A stretch of 64,000 nucleotides of DNA from Syntrophobacterales bacterium (GTDB lineage Bacteria > Desulfobacterota > Syntrophia > Syntrophales > UBA5619): assembly GCA_019429105.1 (NCBI GenBank), contig JAHYJE010000001.1:91952-155951 (forward strand), in the 5' to 3' direction. Shown piece by piece: positions 17,744 to 26,314 of the stretch. Every line of letters begins with the position of its first letter. The stretch's first letter is position 1. A program made the translations under genes and the position numbers. The notes below the pieces were generated by a model. It did not search any database. It worked only from the letters and a program-made list of their open reading frames with translations, and was not told the origin of the DNA.

Positions 17744-19267
17744 ATGAACATGACATATCCCCTTTTGAGCGTACTCATTTTTCTCCCACTGGCCGGGGCC
17801 ATCGTCGTAATGCTGCTGCCGCGAAACAACCCCGCGCTTGCCAAGGGATTGACGCTTGTCTGGACGATCATCGAATTTGCGCTTTCTCTGCCGCTCTTTT
17901 TCAGTTTTGACGAAACGACCGCCGGGATGCAGTTCACGGAAAACGTCTCGTGGTTTCCGGAGCTGGGCATCAGCTATAACCTGGGAATCGATGGGTTCAG
18001 CATGCTGCTGGTGATGCTCACCACGTTCCTGACGGTGATTTGCGTACTGTCATCCTGGGATGCCATCAAAGACAAGGTAAAGGAGTACTACTTCGCTTTT
18101 TTGATTTTGGAAACGGCGCTGGTCGGGGCGCTCTGCGCGCTTGATCTCGTACTTTTCTACATATTCTGGGAACTGATGCTGGTGCCGATGTATCTGCTGA
18201 TCGGCGTCTGGGGCGGGCCTCGCCGGATCTACGCGGCGGTAAAGTTTTTCCTCTACACGATGGCGGGCAGCGTGCTGATGCTGCTGGCGATCATGGCTCT
18301 CTATTTCCATTACGGCGCCGAGTCCGGTTCCTACACCTTCAACCTGTTTGAACTCTACAAGGCAAATATTCCGCTTGCCAAACAGTACTGGCTTTTTGCC
18401 GCCTTCGCCCTTTCCTTTGCGATCAAGGTGCCGATGTTCCCGTTTCACACCTGGCTGCCGGACGCCCATACCGAGGCGCCGACTGCCGGCAGCGTGATCC
18501 TGGCCGGGGTCATGCTGAAGATGGGAACTTACGGATTTCTGAGATTCGCCATTCCGCTGTTCCCGCAGGCAGCCTTTGCCGCGGCGCCGATCCTCTCCAC
18601 ACTTGCCCTCATCGGGATCGTTTATGGGGCGATCATGTGCATCATGCAGAGCGACTTGAAGAGGCTCATCGCCTATTCCTCGGTCAGCCATCTCGGCTAC
18701 GTGATGCTTGGCCTCTTTGCCTTCAACATGCAGGGTCTGGAGGGCGGCATGTACCAGATGCTGAACCACGGGATCAGCACCGGCGGCCTCTTCCTCGCGG
18801 TAGGCATGATCTATGAAAGAAGACATACGCGGATGATCGCCGAGTTCGGCGGACTTGCCAAAACCATGCCGATCTTTGCCGTATCCTTCCTGATCATCAC
18901 CCTGTCCTCGATCGCCCTGCCGGGCACAAACGGCTTTGTCGGCGAGTTTCTCATCTTGCTGGGGACCTTTCGCAGCAACGTGAGCTTCGGCGTTATCGCA
19001 ACTACCGGGGTCGTTCTTAGCGCCGTATATATGCTCTGGATGTTTCAGCGCGTCATGTACGGGGAGATAAAGAAAGAGGAAAATCGGAAATTAAAGGATG
19101 TCAACAAGCGCGAAATAACCATTCTCGTGCTGATAATTTTTTTCATCTTCTTCATGGGCATTTACTCCCAGCCGTTTTTCAAGAAGATGGACGTCTCGGC
19201 GACTAATTATCTTCAGTATATTCATGCCAAAGCCGCTGCTCCCGCCATATCGGTAAAGGCTCAGTAA
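17744..19267 (+). CDS. nuoM: NADH-quinone oxidoreductase subunit M (antiporter-like)
   Basis: 507 residues, 14 membrane helices. LVLFYIFWELMLVPMYLLIGVWGG (TM5 Glu) and FAIKVPMFPFHTWLPDAHTEAPTAGSVILAGVMLKMGTYG (TM7 Lys, TM8 loop) are the antiporter-fold signature of NuoM, the middle proton channel. The neighbours nuoL and nuoN are in the usual order. Confidence 0.95.
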   Translation: MNMTYPLLSVLIFLPLAGAIVVMLLPRNNPALAKGLTLVWTIIEFALSLPLFFSFDETTAGMQFTENVSWFPELGISYNLGIDGFSMLLVMLTTFLTVICVLSSWDAIKDKVKEYYFAFLILETALVGALCALDLVLFYIFWELMLVPMYLLIGVWGGPRRIYAAVKFFLYTMAGSVLMLLAIMALYFHYGAESGSYTFNLFELYKANIPLAKQYWLFAAFALSFAIKVPMFPFHTWLPDAHTEAPTAGSVILAGVMLKMGTYGFLRFAIPLFPQAAFAAAPILSTLALIGIVYGAIMCIMQSDLKRLIAYSSVSHLGYVMLGLFAFNMQGLEGGMYQMLNHGISTGGLFLAVGMIYERRHTRMIAEFGGLAKTMPIFAVSFLIITLSSIALPGTNGFVGEFLILLGTFRSNVSFGVIATTGVVLSAVYMLWMFQRVMYGEIKKEENRKLKDVNKREITILVLIIFFIFFMGIYSQPFFKKMDVSATNYLQYIHAKAAAPAISVKAQ

Positions 19268-19319
19268 AATGAACGGATTTCATAAAGTTTTTTCGACTAA
19301 TACGAAAAGGTAGGAAATT

Positions 19320-20777
19320 ATGGTTGTACAGATACCTGAAATGGACTTTGGATGGCTCATCCCGGAGATCGTCATCACCGTCTTCGCGATCGCCACGCTC
19401 CTTTTGACCCTGTTGCGCAAGAAGAACGGCACCTGGTTTCTGGTGGAGGCCATGCCGCTTATCGGGGCCATCATCGCGCTTTATTACACATTTCAGTTAT
19501 GGAACGGCAATCTGGACATCTTCAATCATCTTTACACGATCGACAATTTCGGGGTATTTTTCCGGGGAGTCGTTCTTGCGATCCTGATCCTCGTCACCCT
19601 GCTTTCCTATCGCTATGTTGACCGGGAGGATATGGCCCGGGGGGAATATTACACCCTGCTTCTCTTCGGAACGCTCGGAATGATGATCATGGTGTCATCG
19701 AACAACTTTATCACCATCTTTATCGGGTTGGAGTTGATGTCAATCTCCATCTATATCCTCTGCGGTCTGATGGGCGGGAACGCCAAATCCGTGGAAGCCT
19801 CCCTCAAATATTTCCTGCTCGGCGCCTTTGCCACCGCCTTTCTTCTGTACGGCATGGCCCTGATTTACGGGACTACCGGCATGCTCGATATCCGGGAAAT
19901 CGCCGGATATTTGAACAGCGGCAACTTTATGGCGACGCCCACCTTCATGGCGGGTCTGGCCCTTTTGATTGTCGGTTTCGGCTTCAAAACAGCCTCCGTG
20001 CCTTTTCACATGTGGACGCCTGACGTCTATGAGGGGGCGCCGACCTCGATCACCGCCTATATGGCAACCGGCGTCAAGGCCGCCGCGTTCGGCGCGTTTT
20101 TGAGGGTGCTGTACACGGCTTTTCATCCCTTTCTGCCCGGCTGGACATTCATGTTATGGATTCTCGCCGTCGCCACGATGACTTTGGGAAACCTGACCGC
20201 ACTGCGCCAAAACGACGTCAAAAGAATGCTCGCCTATTCGAGCATCGCCCACGCCGGATACATCCTGATCGCCATGACCGTAGGCGACCGCTCCCTTTCC
20301 TCCACTGTTCTGTATTATCTGCTTGTCTATAGCTTCATGACGATCGGCGCCTTTGCGATTGTAATGATCCTGGGACGCAAGGGCTTTCCGAACACCGGCA
20401 TCGAATCCTACGCCGGTCTCGCCGGCAGACATCCGGTGATTGCAGCGGCAATGGCTGTCTTTCTCCTCTCCCTGGCAGGCATTCCCCCGCTGGCCGGCTT
20501 CATGGGCAAGTTCTATGTCCTGACCGACGCGATCCGTTCCGGTTATTACTGGCTTGCGGTAATCGGGGTGCTCAACAGCGTGGTGGCCGTCTATTACTAC
20601 CTGCGGGTCATCATGTACATGTACTTCAAGGAACCGGAAGCGGAGATCGGCATCCCCGATTTTTCCATCGGCTCCACGGTTGCCATCGCCATCAGCGTTG
20701 CGGCGGTTTTCTATCTCGGCATATTCCCACGCGTGTTTCTAATGATTGCGCACAGCTCGACCAATATTTTCATGTAA
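19320..20777 (+). CDS. nuoN: NADH-quinone oxidoreductase subunit N (antiporter-like)
   Basis: 485 residues, 14 membrane helices. FIGLELMSISIYILCGLMG and FKTASVPFHMWTPDVYEGAPTSITAYMATGVKAAAFGAFLR identify NuoN, the proximal proton channel. It ends the nuo operon. The 82 bases between it and the convergent minus-strand cassette show no convincing terminator hairpin. Confidence 0.95.
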   Translation: MVVQIPEMDFGWLIPEIVITVFAIATLLLTLLRKKNGTWFLVEAMPLIGAIIALYYTFQLWNGNLDIFNHLYTIDNFGVFFRGVVLAILILVTLLSYRYVDREDMARGEYYTLLLFGTLGMMIMVSSNNFITIFIGLELMSISIYILCGLMGGNAKSVEASLKYFLLGAFATAFLLYGMALIYGTTGMLDIREIAGYLNSGNFMATPTFMAGLALLIVGFGFKTASVPFHMWTPDVYEGAPTSITAYMATGVKAAAFGAFLRVLYTAFHPFLPGWTFMLWILAVATMTLGNLTALRQNDVKRMLAYSSIAHAGYILIAMTVGDRSLSSTVLYYLLVYSFMTIGAFAIVMILGRKGFPNTGIESYAGLAGRHPVIAAAMAVFLLSLAGIPPLAGFMGKFYVLTDAIRSGYYWLAVIGVLNSVVAVYYYLRVIMYMYFKEPEAEIGIPDFSIGSTVAIAISVAAVFYLGIFPRVFLMIAHSSTNIFM

Positions 20778-20859
20778 GCAGGAAGCCGAAGATAAACGCG
20801 CGCGCCCGAGTCAGTCATTGGCAAGACGAGTTGCGTCTCAAACGGGCATTTATAGGGTT

Positions 20860-21231
20860 TCAGGCTTTATAAGTGTGATGTAGGCCATGGTCCTGGCTTG
20901 CCTGCATTGCGTCGGCCATCTCGCCGACCATGGGCACGCCGTTCCGGTATTGGAACGGCCACATGCTCCGGGGATCAAAAAAGGCCACACGGTCGCCGTC
21001 GCCCAAAACGTGGTTCAAATCCGGCTGCAGACCGGGCATGGCGCTCAACTTGCCGTTGATGAACGTAATCCCCCGCTCCGCGGTCGGCATTTTCAGGCGG
21101 GCCATTAAATCATTAACCGTGCTTCCCGAAGGCAGGCGCACCTGCAGGTTGGCGTAGCTCCTCCCCTTGCCCGACTCTCCGCCGTAAAGCGCCAAAGCGC
21201 CATAGAGCCAGGCATCTATTGCAACCTCCAC
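20860..21231 (-). CDS. MoaD/ThiS-fold protein without the C-terminal Gly-Gly
   Basis: 123 residues from GTG 21231, one base after the stop of the MoaD gene; GGAGGGG in that gene's last codons is the ribosome site (an upstream in-frame TTG at 21246 is less likely). Residues 30-100 read like a beta-grasp fold (LQVRLPSGSTVNDLMARL...GITFINGKLSAM...LGDGDRVAFFDP), the pattern of MoaD and ThiS. The usual C-terminal GG is missing; instead about 35 further residues follow, ending in a His-rich tail. It is thus not a standard sulfur carrier. Its place behind the aldehyde ferredoxin oxidoreductase suggests a role in that enzyme's cofactor or assembly, which is inference only. Confidence 0.6.
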   Translation of the reverse strand: MEVAIDAWLYGALALYGGESGKGRSYANLQVRLPSGSTVNDLMARLKMPTAERGITFINGKLSAMPGLQPDLNHVLGDGDRVAFFDPRSMWPFQYRNGVPMVGEMADAMQASQDHGLHHTYKA

Positions 21232-21232
21232 G

Positions 21233-21469
21233 CTATCCCCCTCCAATCAGCGGAAATATCCCGACTTCACTGCCGGCTTCCAGCGGCCAATCCACAGGCC
21301 GGGCACGGGCATTGACGTAAACCATCTTCACTTCTTCAGCAGGCACGTCCAACTGACGGAGCAAATCCGCTACGGTAGCTCCCTCGGCCAAGTCAACTTC
21401 AAAGGGACGTCCCGGCGCGCCGGGAGCGTAATGGCGCAAGGTGGCAAAAAGTTTCGCTTGAACGCGCAT
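21233..21469 (-). CDS. MoaD-like sulfur-carrier protein of the AOR cassette
   Basis: 78 residues from ATG 21469 with GAGG before it. The beta-grasp pattern VQAKLFATLRHYAPG...VDLAEGATVADLLRQL...VYVNARARP...LEAGSEVGIFPLIGGG ends in the Gly-Gly needed for adenylation and thiocarboxylate formation. MoaD supplies sulfur to make the dithiolene of molybdopterin; genes of this type often accompany tungsten aldehyde oxidoreductases. It is translationally coupled to the following MoaD-fold gene. A fragment reading in another frame overlaps its 5' end. Confidence 0.8.
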   Translation of the reverse strand: MRVQAKLFATLRHYAPGAPGRPFEVDLAEGATVADLLRQLDVPAEEVKMVYVNARARPVDWPLEAGSEVGIFPLIGGG

Positions 21470-21600
21470 ATTCGCCTCATGAGCATCTGACAATCGCGCT
21501 CGTCCAGCCAGTATTCCCGGTGGGCGGCAAGGCGGCGGCGTTTGATAAAATCTTCGGGCAGAGCCAACCGGCAGTTGCTATCGGTTATAATTCTGGGCAT
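21470..21600 (-). pseudogene. Truncated leader, possibly of a radical-SAM tungsten-cofactor maturase
   Basis: ATG 21600 has GAGG six bases before it and opens a frame of about 40 residues with the segment PEDFIKRRRLAAHREYWLDERD. From memory, an N-terminal segment like this precedes the CxxxCxxC radical-SAM domain in maturases encoded beside tungsten aldehyde oxidoreductases; that match is not verified. Here no radical-SAM cysteine motif follows: the frame runs straight into the MoaD gene and continues in the wrong frame to 21370. The simplest reading is that an internal deletion removed the rest of the gene. A small AbrB-like protein is the alternative. Confidence 0.35.
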
Positions 21601-21662
21601 CTTGCCTCGGAAGCAAACGGGCAGGGCAGTTGTTGACCCGCCCGTACTTATGCTGCAATCTG

Positions 21663-23432
21663 CTACAGCTCTGCAAAGACCGAATCCAGGGCGCTGGCCG
21701 GCACATCAAAGACCTGATTGTGCGGCGGCAACGGCTCCATTGTCATGAACTCGGGGACACGGTCGGCGGCCTTGCCGATGCCGGCTGCCTCGTTAAACGC
21801 GCGCTCCTTCTTCAAGATGGAAACGCCCAGGGCAAGGATGTCGTCCGCGCTCCAGTTGGTGCCCAAAACGCCGTTGGTCTCTTCGACCATGCCTTCATAG
21901 CCACTGGCAATGTCGAGAATGGCGAAGGCGATGAATAAACAGTGGCCGCTGGAATCAATGAAGGCCGTGGTCGCCTGAAACGCGCGACTCAACGCGGCTT
22001 TGCCCTCCGGGCTGAGCGGGTCCTGCTTGCCCATGACGCCCAGAATTTCGGGCGCGACGGTATAGCCGGCGGTGTGGTCGGCGCCCATGGTGGTGGTGGC
22101 GTAGGTTACGCCCATGCCCTTGACGGCGCGCGGCTCATAGGCAGGCATGCTCTGACCCTTGACCGTGGGCACATGGATCACGCCCAACGCCTTGCCGGCA
22201 AGCTCCGTACCGCCGCCCAGGATCCGGCCCATCGGGGTCGCTTTGCCCATCTCCTCTACCAAGTTGATCGCCCCCTTGCCGTCGCCAAACTTGAGCACGC
22301 CGCCCTCCATCGCAACAGCGATGGCAGTGCCGGTTTCGATCGTGTCCAGACCATAGGCATTGCACAGATGAACCATCTCCGCCACATCGTCCAGATTGTC
22401 GATGCCGCAGTCGGCGCCCAACGCCCAGGCCGACTCGTACTCGACGCAGGAGGTGTGCTCCGTGCCATCGGGTTTGTACCAGGTGTTCGAGCACTGGATC
22501 ACGCAGCCGGGGCTGCAGCCATGGTTGTACGTTTCCTTGCCGGTACGTTCCTTGACCCCATCAAAGATGGCCTCGCCCGCGATGCTGCCGGCGCCTTCAA
22601 AGCGGCCGCTGGAAAAATTGCGAGTGGGCAGACCGCCGGCCTCGTTGAGAACATTGATCAAAGCCGCCGTGCCGTAAGTGTTCAGGGTGCCTTTGGGCTT
22701 GGTGATGTCGTGGGTCAAAAGGGCATTCACCAGCTTCTTCCGTCCCTGATCAAACAGGGACTTGTCGGCAATGGACACGCCGGGAGCTCCGTCGTTGTTG
22801 ATGACGATCAGTTTGAGTCCCTTGCCGGCCATGACAGCGCCCAAACCGCCGCGCCCGGAATAACGGCTGGGACGGCGGAATTCATCGTTATAAGCTATGC
22901 CCGAGTTAGCGTAGCCATATTCACCCGCCACGCCGCATCCGGCGATGACAACCTTGTTCCCGAACCGTTCGTAAACCTTCGGGAATACCTCGTACAGATT
23001 CTTGCCTGCATATTCAGCCGCGTCGAAGAACTCAACTTCAGGCTTGCCCGCCGTTGCGTCCCAGGCAAGATGGACGCCCCAGAACTTGTCTTTTCCCTTG
23101 GGCTGGCCCTCGACCACAATAGCCTTGACCTGCAGCTTCGCCAGGTCGCGCGCCCACGAGGTGCCGGCATTGGACTCCTTGATGCCGCCGGTCAGGGGCG
23201 ACTTTGCCCCGGCCGAGACGCGAGCCGACGTGGGCGCAACCGTGCCCGTCACCATGCCCGGCGCAAAGACGAGCTTGTTGTTGGGGCCGAGGGGATGGCA
23301 CAGCGGCGGAACCTCGTCGGCGACAATGGACGAAGTCAGTCCGCGCCCACCCAGATTCTTGTAGGCTTCCGGGACGTCTTCGACGCGATAGGTCAGATCG
23401 GTCATGTTGATGCGCAAAATACAAGCTGTCAT
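21663..23432 (-). CDS. aor: Aldehyde ferredoxin oxidoreductase (tungsten pterin enzyme)
   Basis: 589 residues, the usual size. The N-terminal domain has LGGRGL, LVFAPGMVTGTVAPTSARVSAGAKSPLTGGIKESNAG and GRGGLGAVMAGKGLK, the pterin-binding pattern of the family. A cysteine cluster CSPGCVIQC near residue 300 and a late cysteine (SSGHCLF) supply the [4Fe-4S] ligands; the first spacing is Cx3C rather than the Cx2C of the Pyrococcus enzyme. It interconverts aldehydes and carboxylic acids with ferredoxin, W-bis-pterin at the active site, in the cytoplasm. No separate FeS or FAD partner subunit lies next to it, so free ferredoxin is the likely partner. AAAGGAG precedes ATG 23432. Codon use is more GC-rich than in nuo by eye. 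Confidence 0.92.
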   Translation of the reverse strand: MTACILRINMTDLTYRVEDVPEAYKNLGGRGLTSSIVADEVPPLCHPLGPNNKLVFAPGMVTGTVAPTSARVSAGAKSPLTGGIKESNAGTSWARDLAKLQVKAIVVEGQPKGKDKFWGVHLAWDATAGKPEVEFFDAAEYAGKNLYEVFPKVYERFGNKVVIAGCGVAGEYGYANSGIAYNDEFRRPSRYSGRGGLGAVMAGKGLKLIVINNDGAPGVSIADKSLFDQGRKKLVNALLTHDITKPKGTLNTYGTAALINVLNEAGGLPTRNFSSGRFEGAGSIAGEAIFDGVKERTGKETYNHGCSPGCVIQCSNTWYKPDGTEHTSCVEYESAWALGADCGIDNLDDVAEMVHLCNAYGLDTIETGTAIAVAMEGGVLKFGDGKGAINLVEEMGKATPMGRILGGGTELAGKALGVIHVPTVKGQSMPAYEPRAVKGMGVTYATTTMGADHTAGYTVAPEILGVMGKQDPLSPEGKAALSRAFQATTAFIDSSGHCLFIAFAILDIASGYEGMVEETNGVLGTNWSADDILALGVSILKKERAFNEAAGIGKAADRVPEFMTMEPLPPHNQVFDVPASALDSVFAEL

Positions 23433-23543
23433 GATGATTCTCCTTTCTTTGATTTGTGAGTTAAGTGAACTGTTTCGTCCGGTTCCGGCGTGCGGGGCTG
23501 ATGGTTGTTCCTATTTGTGCAGCCACAATGAATGGTTATGTTT

Positions 23544-23640
23544 TTTCTACGCTGATAAATACCGGCTGTCAAGACCTTTGTAGGAGCCTTTGTAGGAGCC
23601 TTAGATATGCCTTGACAGACAAAAACAGCCCTCATATACT
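23544..23640. promoter_or_regulatory. Divergent promoters between AOR and acyl-CoA ligase
   Basis: Rightward: TTGACA at 23612-23617, a 17-base spacer and TATACT at 23635-23640, a near-perfect sigma-70 promoter about 110 bases before the ligase start. Leftward: TTGACA on the minus strand at 23572-23567 and TAGAAA at 23549-23544, also 17 apart. Both -35 boxes lie in an inverted repeat (CTGTCAAG 23566-23573, CTTGACAG 23611-23618). Between them CCTTTGTAGGAG is repeated twice in tandem (about 23575-23598), a candidate operator. The 316-base gap 23433-23748 holds no other gene. Confidence 0.6.
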
Positions 23641-23748
23641 CCCTCAGCCAAGGAAGGAATTTGCGTCAGCTCGAAATCATGCAAATTATGAAAACAAGTT
23701 TAAATATCTAACAGTAAAACTCTACCAAGCGAAAAGGAGAAGAAGGTT

Positions 23749-25575
23749 ATGGCAATTTTTGAATATGGCAAGTATGACAGCACATTCGAAGCCCCGGACA
23801 ATTTGGTGGAGATTTTTGAAAACAGCGCCGCCAAGTTTGCCAACAACCCGCTGATCGGCGAGAAAAACGCAGCGGGAGTTTATCAATGGGCAACATATAG
23901 TCAAATTGCAACAAGAGTGGATAATTTGCGGGCGGGATTAGCGGCGATCGGCGTCAAGCGGGGGGACAAAATCGGGATTATTGCCAATAACCGGAGGGAA
24001 TGGCTGATCGGCGAGATCGCCGTCCAGGGAATGGGCGCCGCCTATGTGCCGATGTACGAAAAAGAGCTGGTTTCGATGTGGAAGTATATTGTCAAGGATG
24101 CCGGGATAAAGGTTCTGCTTGTATCGAAACCGGAAGTTATGGCGAAAATCAAGGATTTTCCGTCAGAAATTCCCACTCTGGAAAAAATTTTCCTGCTTGA
24201 GGGTTCCGGCGAAAACTCACTGGAGGCACTGGAGAAAAAAGGGGCGGCCAGACCGGTTGCCTCGCTTCGTCCGAAACCAACCGAGCTTGCGGTATTGATA
24301 TACACATCCGGAACAACCGGAGAGCCCAAGGGGGTGCTTCTTTCTCATGGAAATCTGGCCGAAAATGTCAAGGCAGGTCTGGCCTGGTTTCCAAATCTTA
24401 GCGAGAAGAGCCGCTGCATATCGATGCTGCCGTGGGCGCATACTTTTGGAATGACCGCCGACCTGCACGCCTTCATGCTGCGGGGAGGCTCCATCGGCAT
24501 CATGGGGTCGGTAGAAACGCTGATCGACGATCTTCCCAAGGTGCAGCCCTCCTTCATGATTACCGTGCCGCGCATTTTCAACAAGGTCTATAACGGGGTC
24601 TGGGCCAAAATGAGGGAGGAAGGCGGATTGAAGCTGGCCCTCTTTGAAAAGGCCCTCGAGGCAGCAAAAATTAAACGGGAAACGGGCAAGGCGGGCTTGA
24701 AATACAAAATCCTCGATGCCCTCGTCCTGAAAAAAATCCGCGCCCGTTTTGGCGGGTGTCTCGAAAATGCCGTCACGGGAAGCGCCCCGATGAACATTGA
24801 GATAGCCAAATTCTTCATCGATGTCGGCATCCCCACCTATGACGCCTATGGTCTAAGTGAAACATCTCCCGCAATCACCATCAATTCCCCGATGATGGGA
24901 AATCGTCTTGGTTCGGTAGGCAAACCGATCAATAAAACAAAAGTAGTGATCGATCGTTCCCGGACAGGCGAGCAAAGCGACGATGGCGAGATCCTCTGTT
25001 TCGGACCGCAGTGCATGCTTGGCTATCACAACAAGCCGGAAAAAACGGCCGAAGTAATTGTCGAGCTGAATGGGATGAGGGGGGTGCGCACGGGTGATCG
25101 GGGCCGCCTGGACGATGACGGATTCTTGTTTATAACCGGCCGTTTCAAGGAGGAATACAAACTGGCCAACGGAAAGTATATCCATCCGGAGACCATTGAG
25201 CTCGAAATGAAGGTGATGCCCTGGATTTTAAATGCGGTCATCTCCGGGGCCGGGCATGACTACAATGTCGGACTGATTGTGCCCGACATGAAATTATTGA
25301 AGAATTTGGCCGCGGAGCTGAATTTGTCGGTCGAGCCGAAAGACCTTTTTGAGCCAACCTCTGCCGCCGGGCAAAAATTCAGGGAACTGTTAACCGCCGA
25401 GGTGCAGAACCATCTCAAAAAGACCATCGGTTCCTACGAAATTCCCCGTAAGTTCGTTTTTATTCTGGATGATTTTACTCTGGATAACGGCATGCTCACC
25501 CAAACCATGAAACTCAAGCGCCTGCTGGTCATGGAAAAATATGGAGACCTGCTGGAAAACCTCTACAAAAAATGA
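23749..25575 (+). CDS. AMP-dependent long-chain acyl-CoA ligase
   Basis: 608 residues. The ATP loop IYTSGTTGEPKG lies near residue 190, the YGLSE adenylate motif near 365, TGDRGRLDDDGFLFITGR near 450 and a lysine-rich C-terminal subdomain closes the chain (EYKLANGKYIHPE in the hinge). It activates a carboxylic acid to acyl-AMP and then acyl-CoA. The size and the EYKLANGKY hinge fit the long-chain/FadD15-like group. Divergent from the AOR gene, an acid/aldehyde enzyme, which is a plausible functional neighbour. AGAAGAAGG precedes the ATG. Two downstream genes follow on the same strand. Confidence 0.88.
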   Translation: MAIFEYGKYDSTFEAPDNLVEIFENSAAKFANNPLIGEKNAAGVYQWATYSQIATRVDNLRAGLAAIGVKRGDKIGIIANNRREWLIGEIAVQGMGAAYVPMYEKELVSMWKYIVKDAGIKVLLVSKPEVMAKIKDFPSEIPTLEKIFLLEGSGENSLEALEKKGAARPVASLRPKPTELAVLIYTSGTTGEPKGVLLSHGNLAENVKAGLAWFPNLSEKSRCISMLPWAHTFGMTADLHAFMLRGGSIGIMGSVETLIDDLPKVQPSFMITVPRIFNKVYNGVWAKMREEGGLKLALFEKALEAAKIKRETGKAGLKYKILDALVLKKIRARFGGCLENAVTGSAPMNIEIAKFFIDVGIPTYDAYGLSETSPAITINSPMMGNRLGSVGKPINKTKVVIDRSRTGEQSDDGEILCFGPQCMLGYHNKPEKTAEVIVELNGMRGVRTGDRGRLDDDGFLFITGRFKEEYKLANGKYIHPETIELEMKVMPWILNAVISGAGHDYNVGLIVPDMKLLKNLAAELNLSVEPKDLFEPTSAAGQKFRELLTAEVQNHLKKTIGSYEIPRKFVFILDDFTLDNGMLTQTMKLKRLLVMEKYGDLLENLYKK

Positions 25576-25620
25576 GTCGCAAGGAAAGAAAGCAGCCGAT
25601 ATCTTATAAGGGAATATTAC

Positions 25621-26145
25621 ATGCCAGTCTATGAATTTGATGGAAAAATACCGCGCATCTCCGCTGCGGCTTTTGTTCATCCCGAGGCCGTGATCATCGG
25701 CGACGTCGTTGTCGGAGAAAGTTGTTTCATCGGCCCGGGGGCTGTGCTCAGGGGGGATTTAGGCCCCATAACCCTCGGCGAGGGGGTGAGCTTTCAGGAC
25801 AACGCCGTCATCCATGTCGATATCGGATCCGAGGTTGTGATCGAAAACGACGTCATTGTCGGGCATGGGGCGCTGCTGCACGACGTACATATCCTGCCGC
25901 GCACGATAATCGGCATGGGGGCGGTGCTGATGTTTCATGTGATCTGCGAGGAAGACTCTTTCGTTGCGGCGGGTTCGGTAGTTCTTCAGGGAATGAGGGT
26001 TCCCGCCGGAACAATCGTCGGCGGCAATCCGGCAAAAATCATCAAGAAGGCCTCCGCAAAAAATATCATCGCTACCGCTGAAGGCGTCATCCTCTACAGG
26101 GAACTCGCCGAGAAATATCGAAAGACGATGAAAAAGCTTGCCTGA
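25621..26145 (+). CDS. Gamma-carbonic-anhydrase-like hexapeptide-repeat protein
   Basis: 174 residues built of left-handed beta-helix hexapeptide repeats (for example VIIGDVVVGESCFIGPGAVLRGD). Metal-ligand histidines are in the expected places: NAVIHVD and GHGALLHD. Proteins of this family, such as PaaY/YrdA/CaiE, are Zn or Fe trimers; some hydrate CO2 and others are thought to act as thioesterases beside CoA-ligase genes. The position right after an acyl-CoA ligase (45 bases) makes the second role worth considering. AAGGG is seen before the ATG. Confidence 0.85.
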   Translation: MPVYEFDGKIPRISAAAFVHPEAVIIGDVVVGESCFIGPGAVLRGDLGPITLGEGVSFQDNAVIHVDIGSEVVIENDVIVGHGALLHDVHILPRTIIGMGAVLMFHVICEEDSFVAAGSVVLQGMRVPAGTIVGGNPAKIIKKASAKNIIATAEGVILYRELAEKYRKTMKKLA

Positions 26146-26201
26146 TGGGAAAATCCTTGCGCTTCCGTCTAAATGACGGGATTGCCTGATGTAAAATTGT
26201 C

Positions 26202-26230
26202 TTGACAACAGGGCCGGCTTCTTTTAACAT
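26202..26230 (+). promoter_or_regulatory. Promoter of the CBS-domain gene
   Basis: TTGACA at 26202-26207 and TAACAT at 26225-26230 are 17 bases apart, about 85 bases before the CBS gene start. Upstream of the -10 the sequence TTGTCTTGACAA forms a short imperfect palindrome around the -35. Confidence 0.5.
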
Positions 26231-26314
26231 CCATTCGCCTCTGCACGTGTCCCACAGTCAGGGGGCTGCAAAAGGGAAGCATAACCCATCCAATAACAAA
26301 ATCAGGAGGTTGCC

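Noticed and set aside
21942-23459. 505-codon plus-strand open frame opposite the AOR gene
   Set aside because: It lies fully antisense to a clear AOR gene with all its motifs. GC-rich codons on the true strand open the opposite frame; the translation has no family features.
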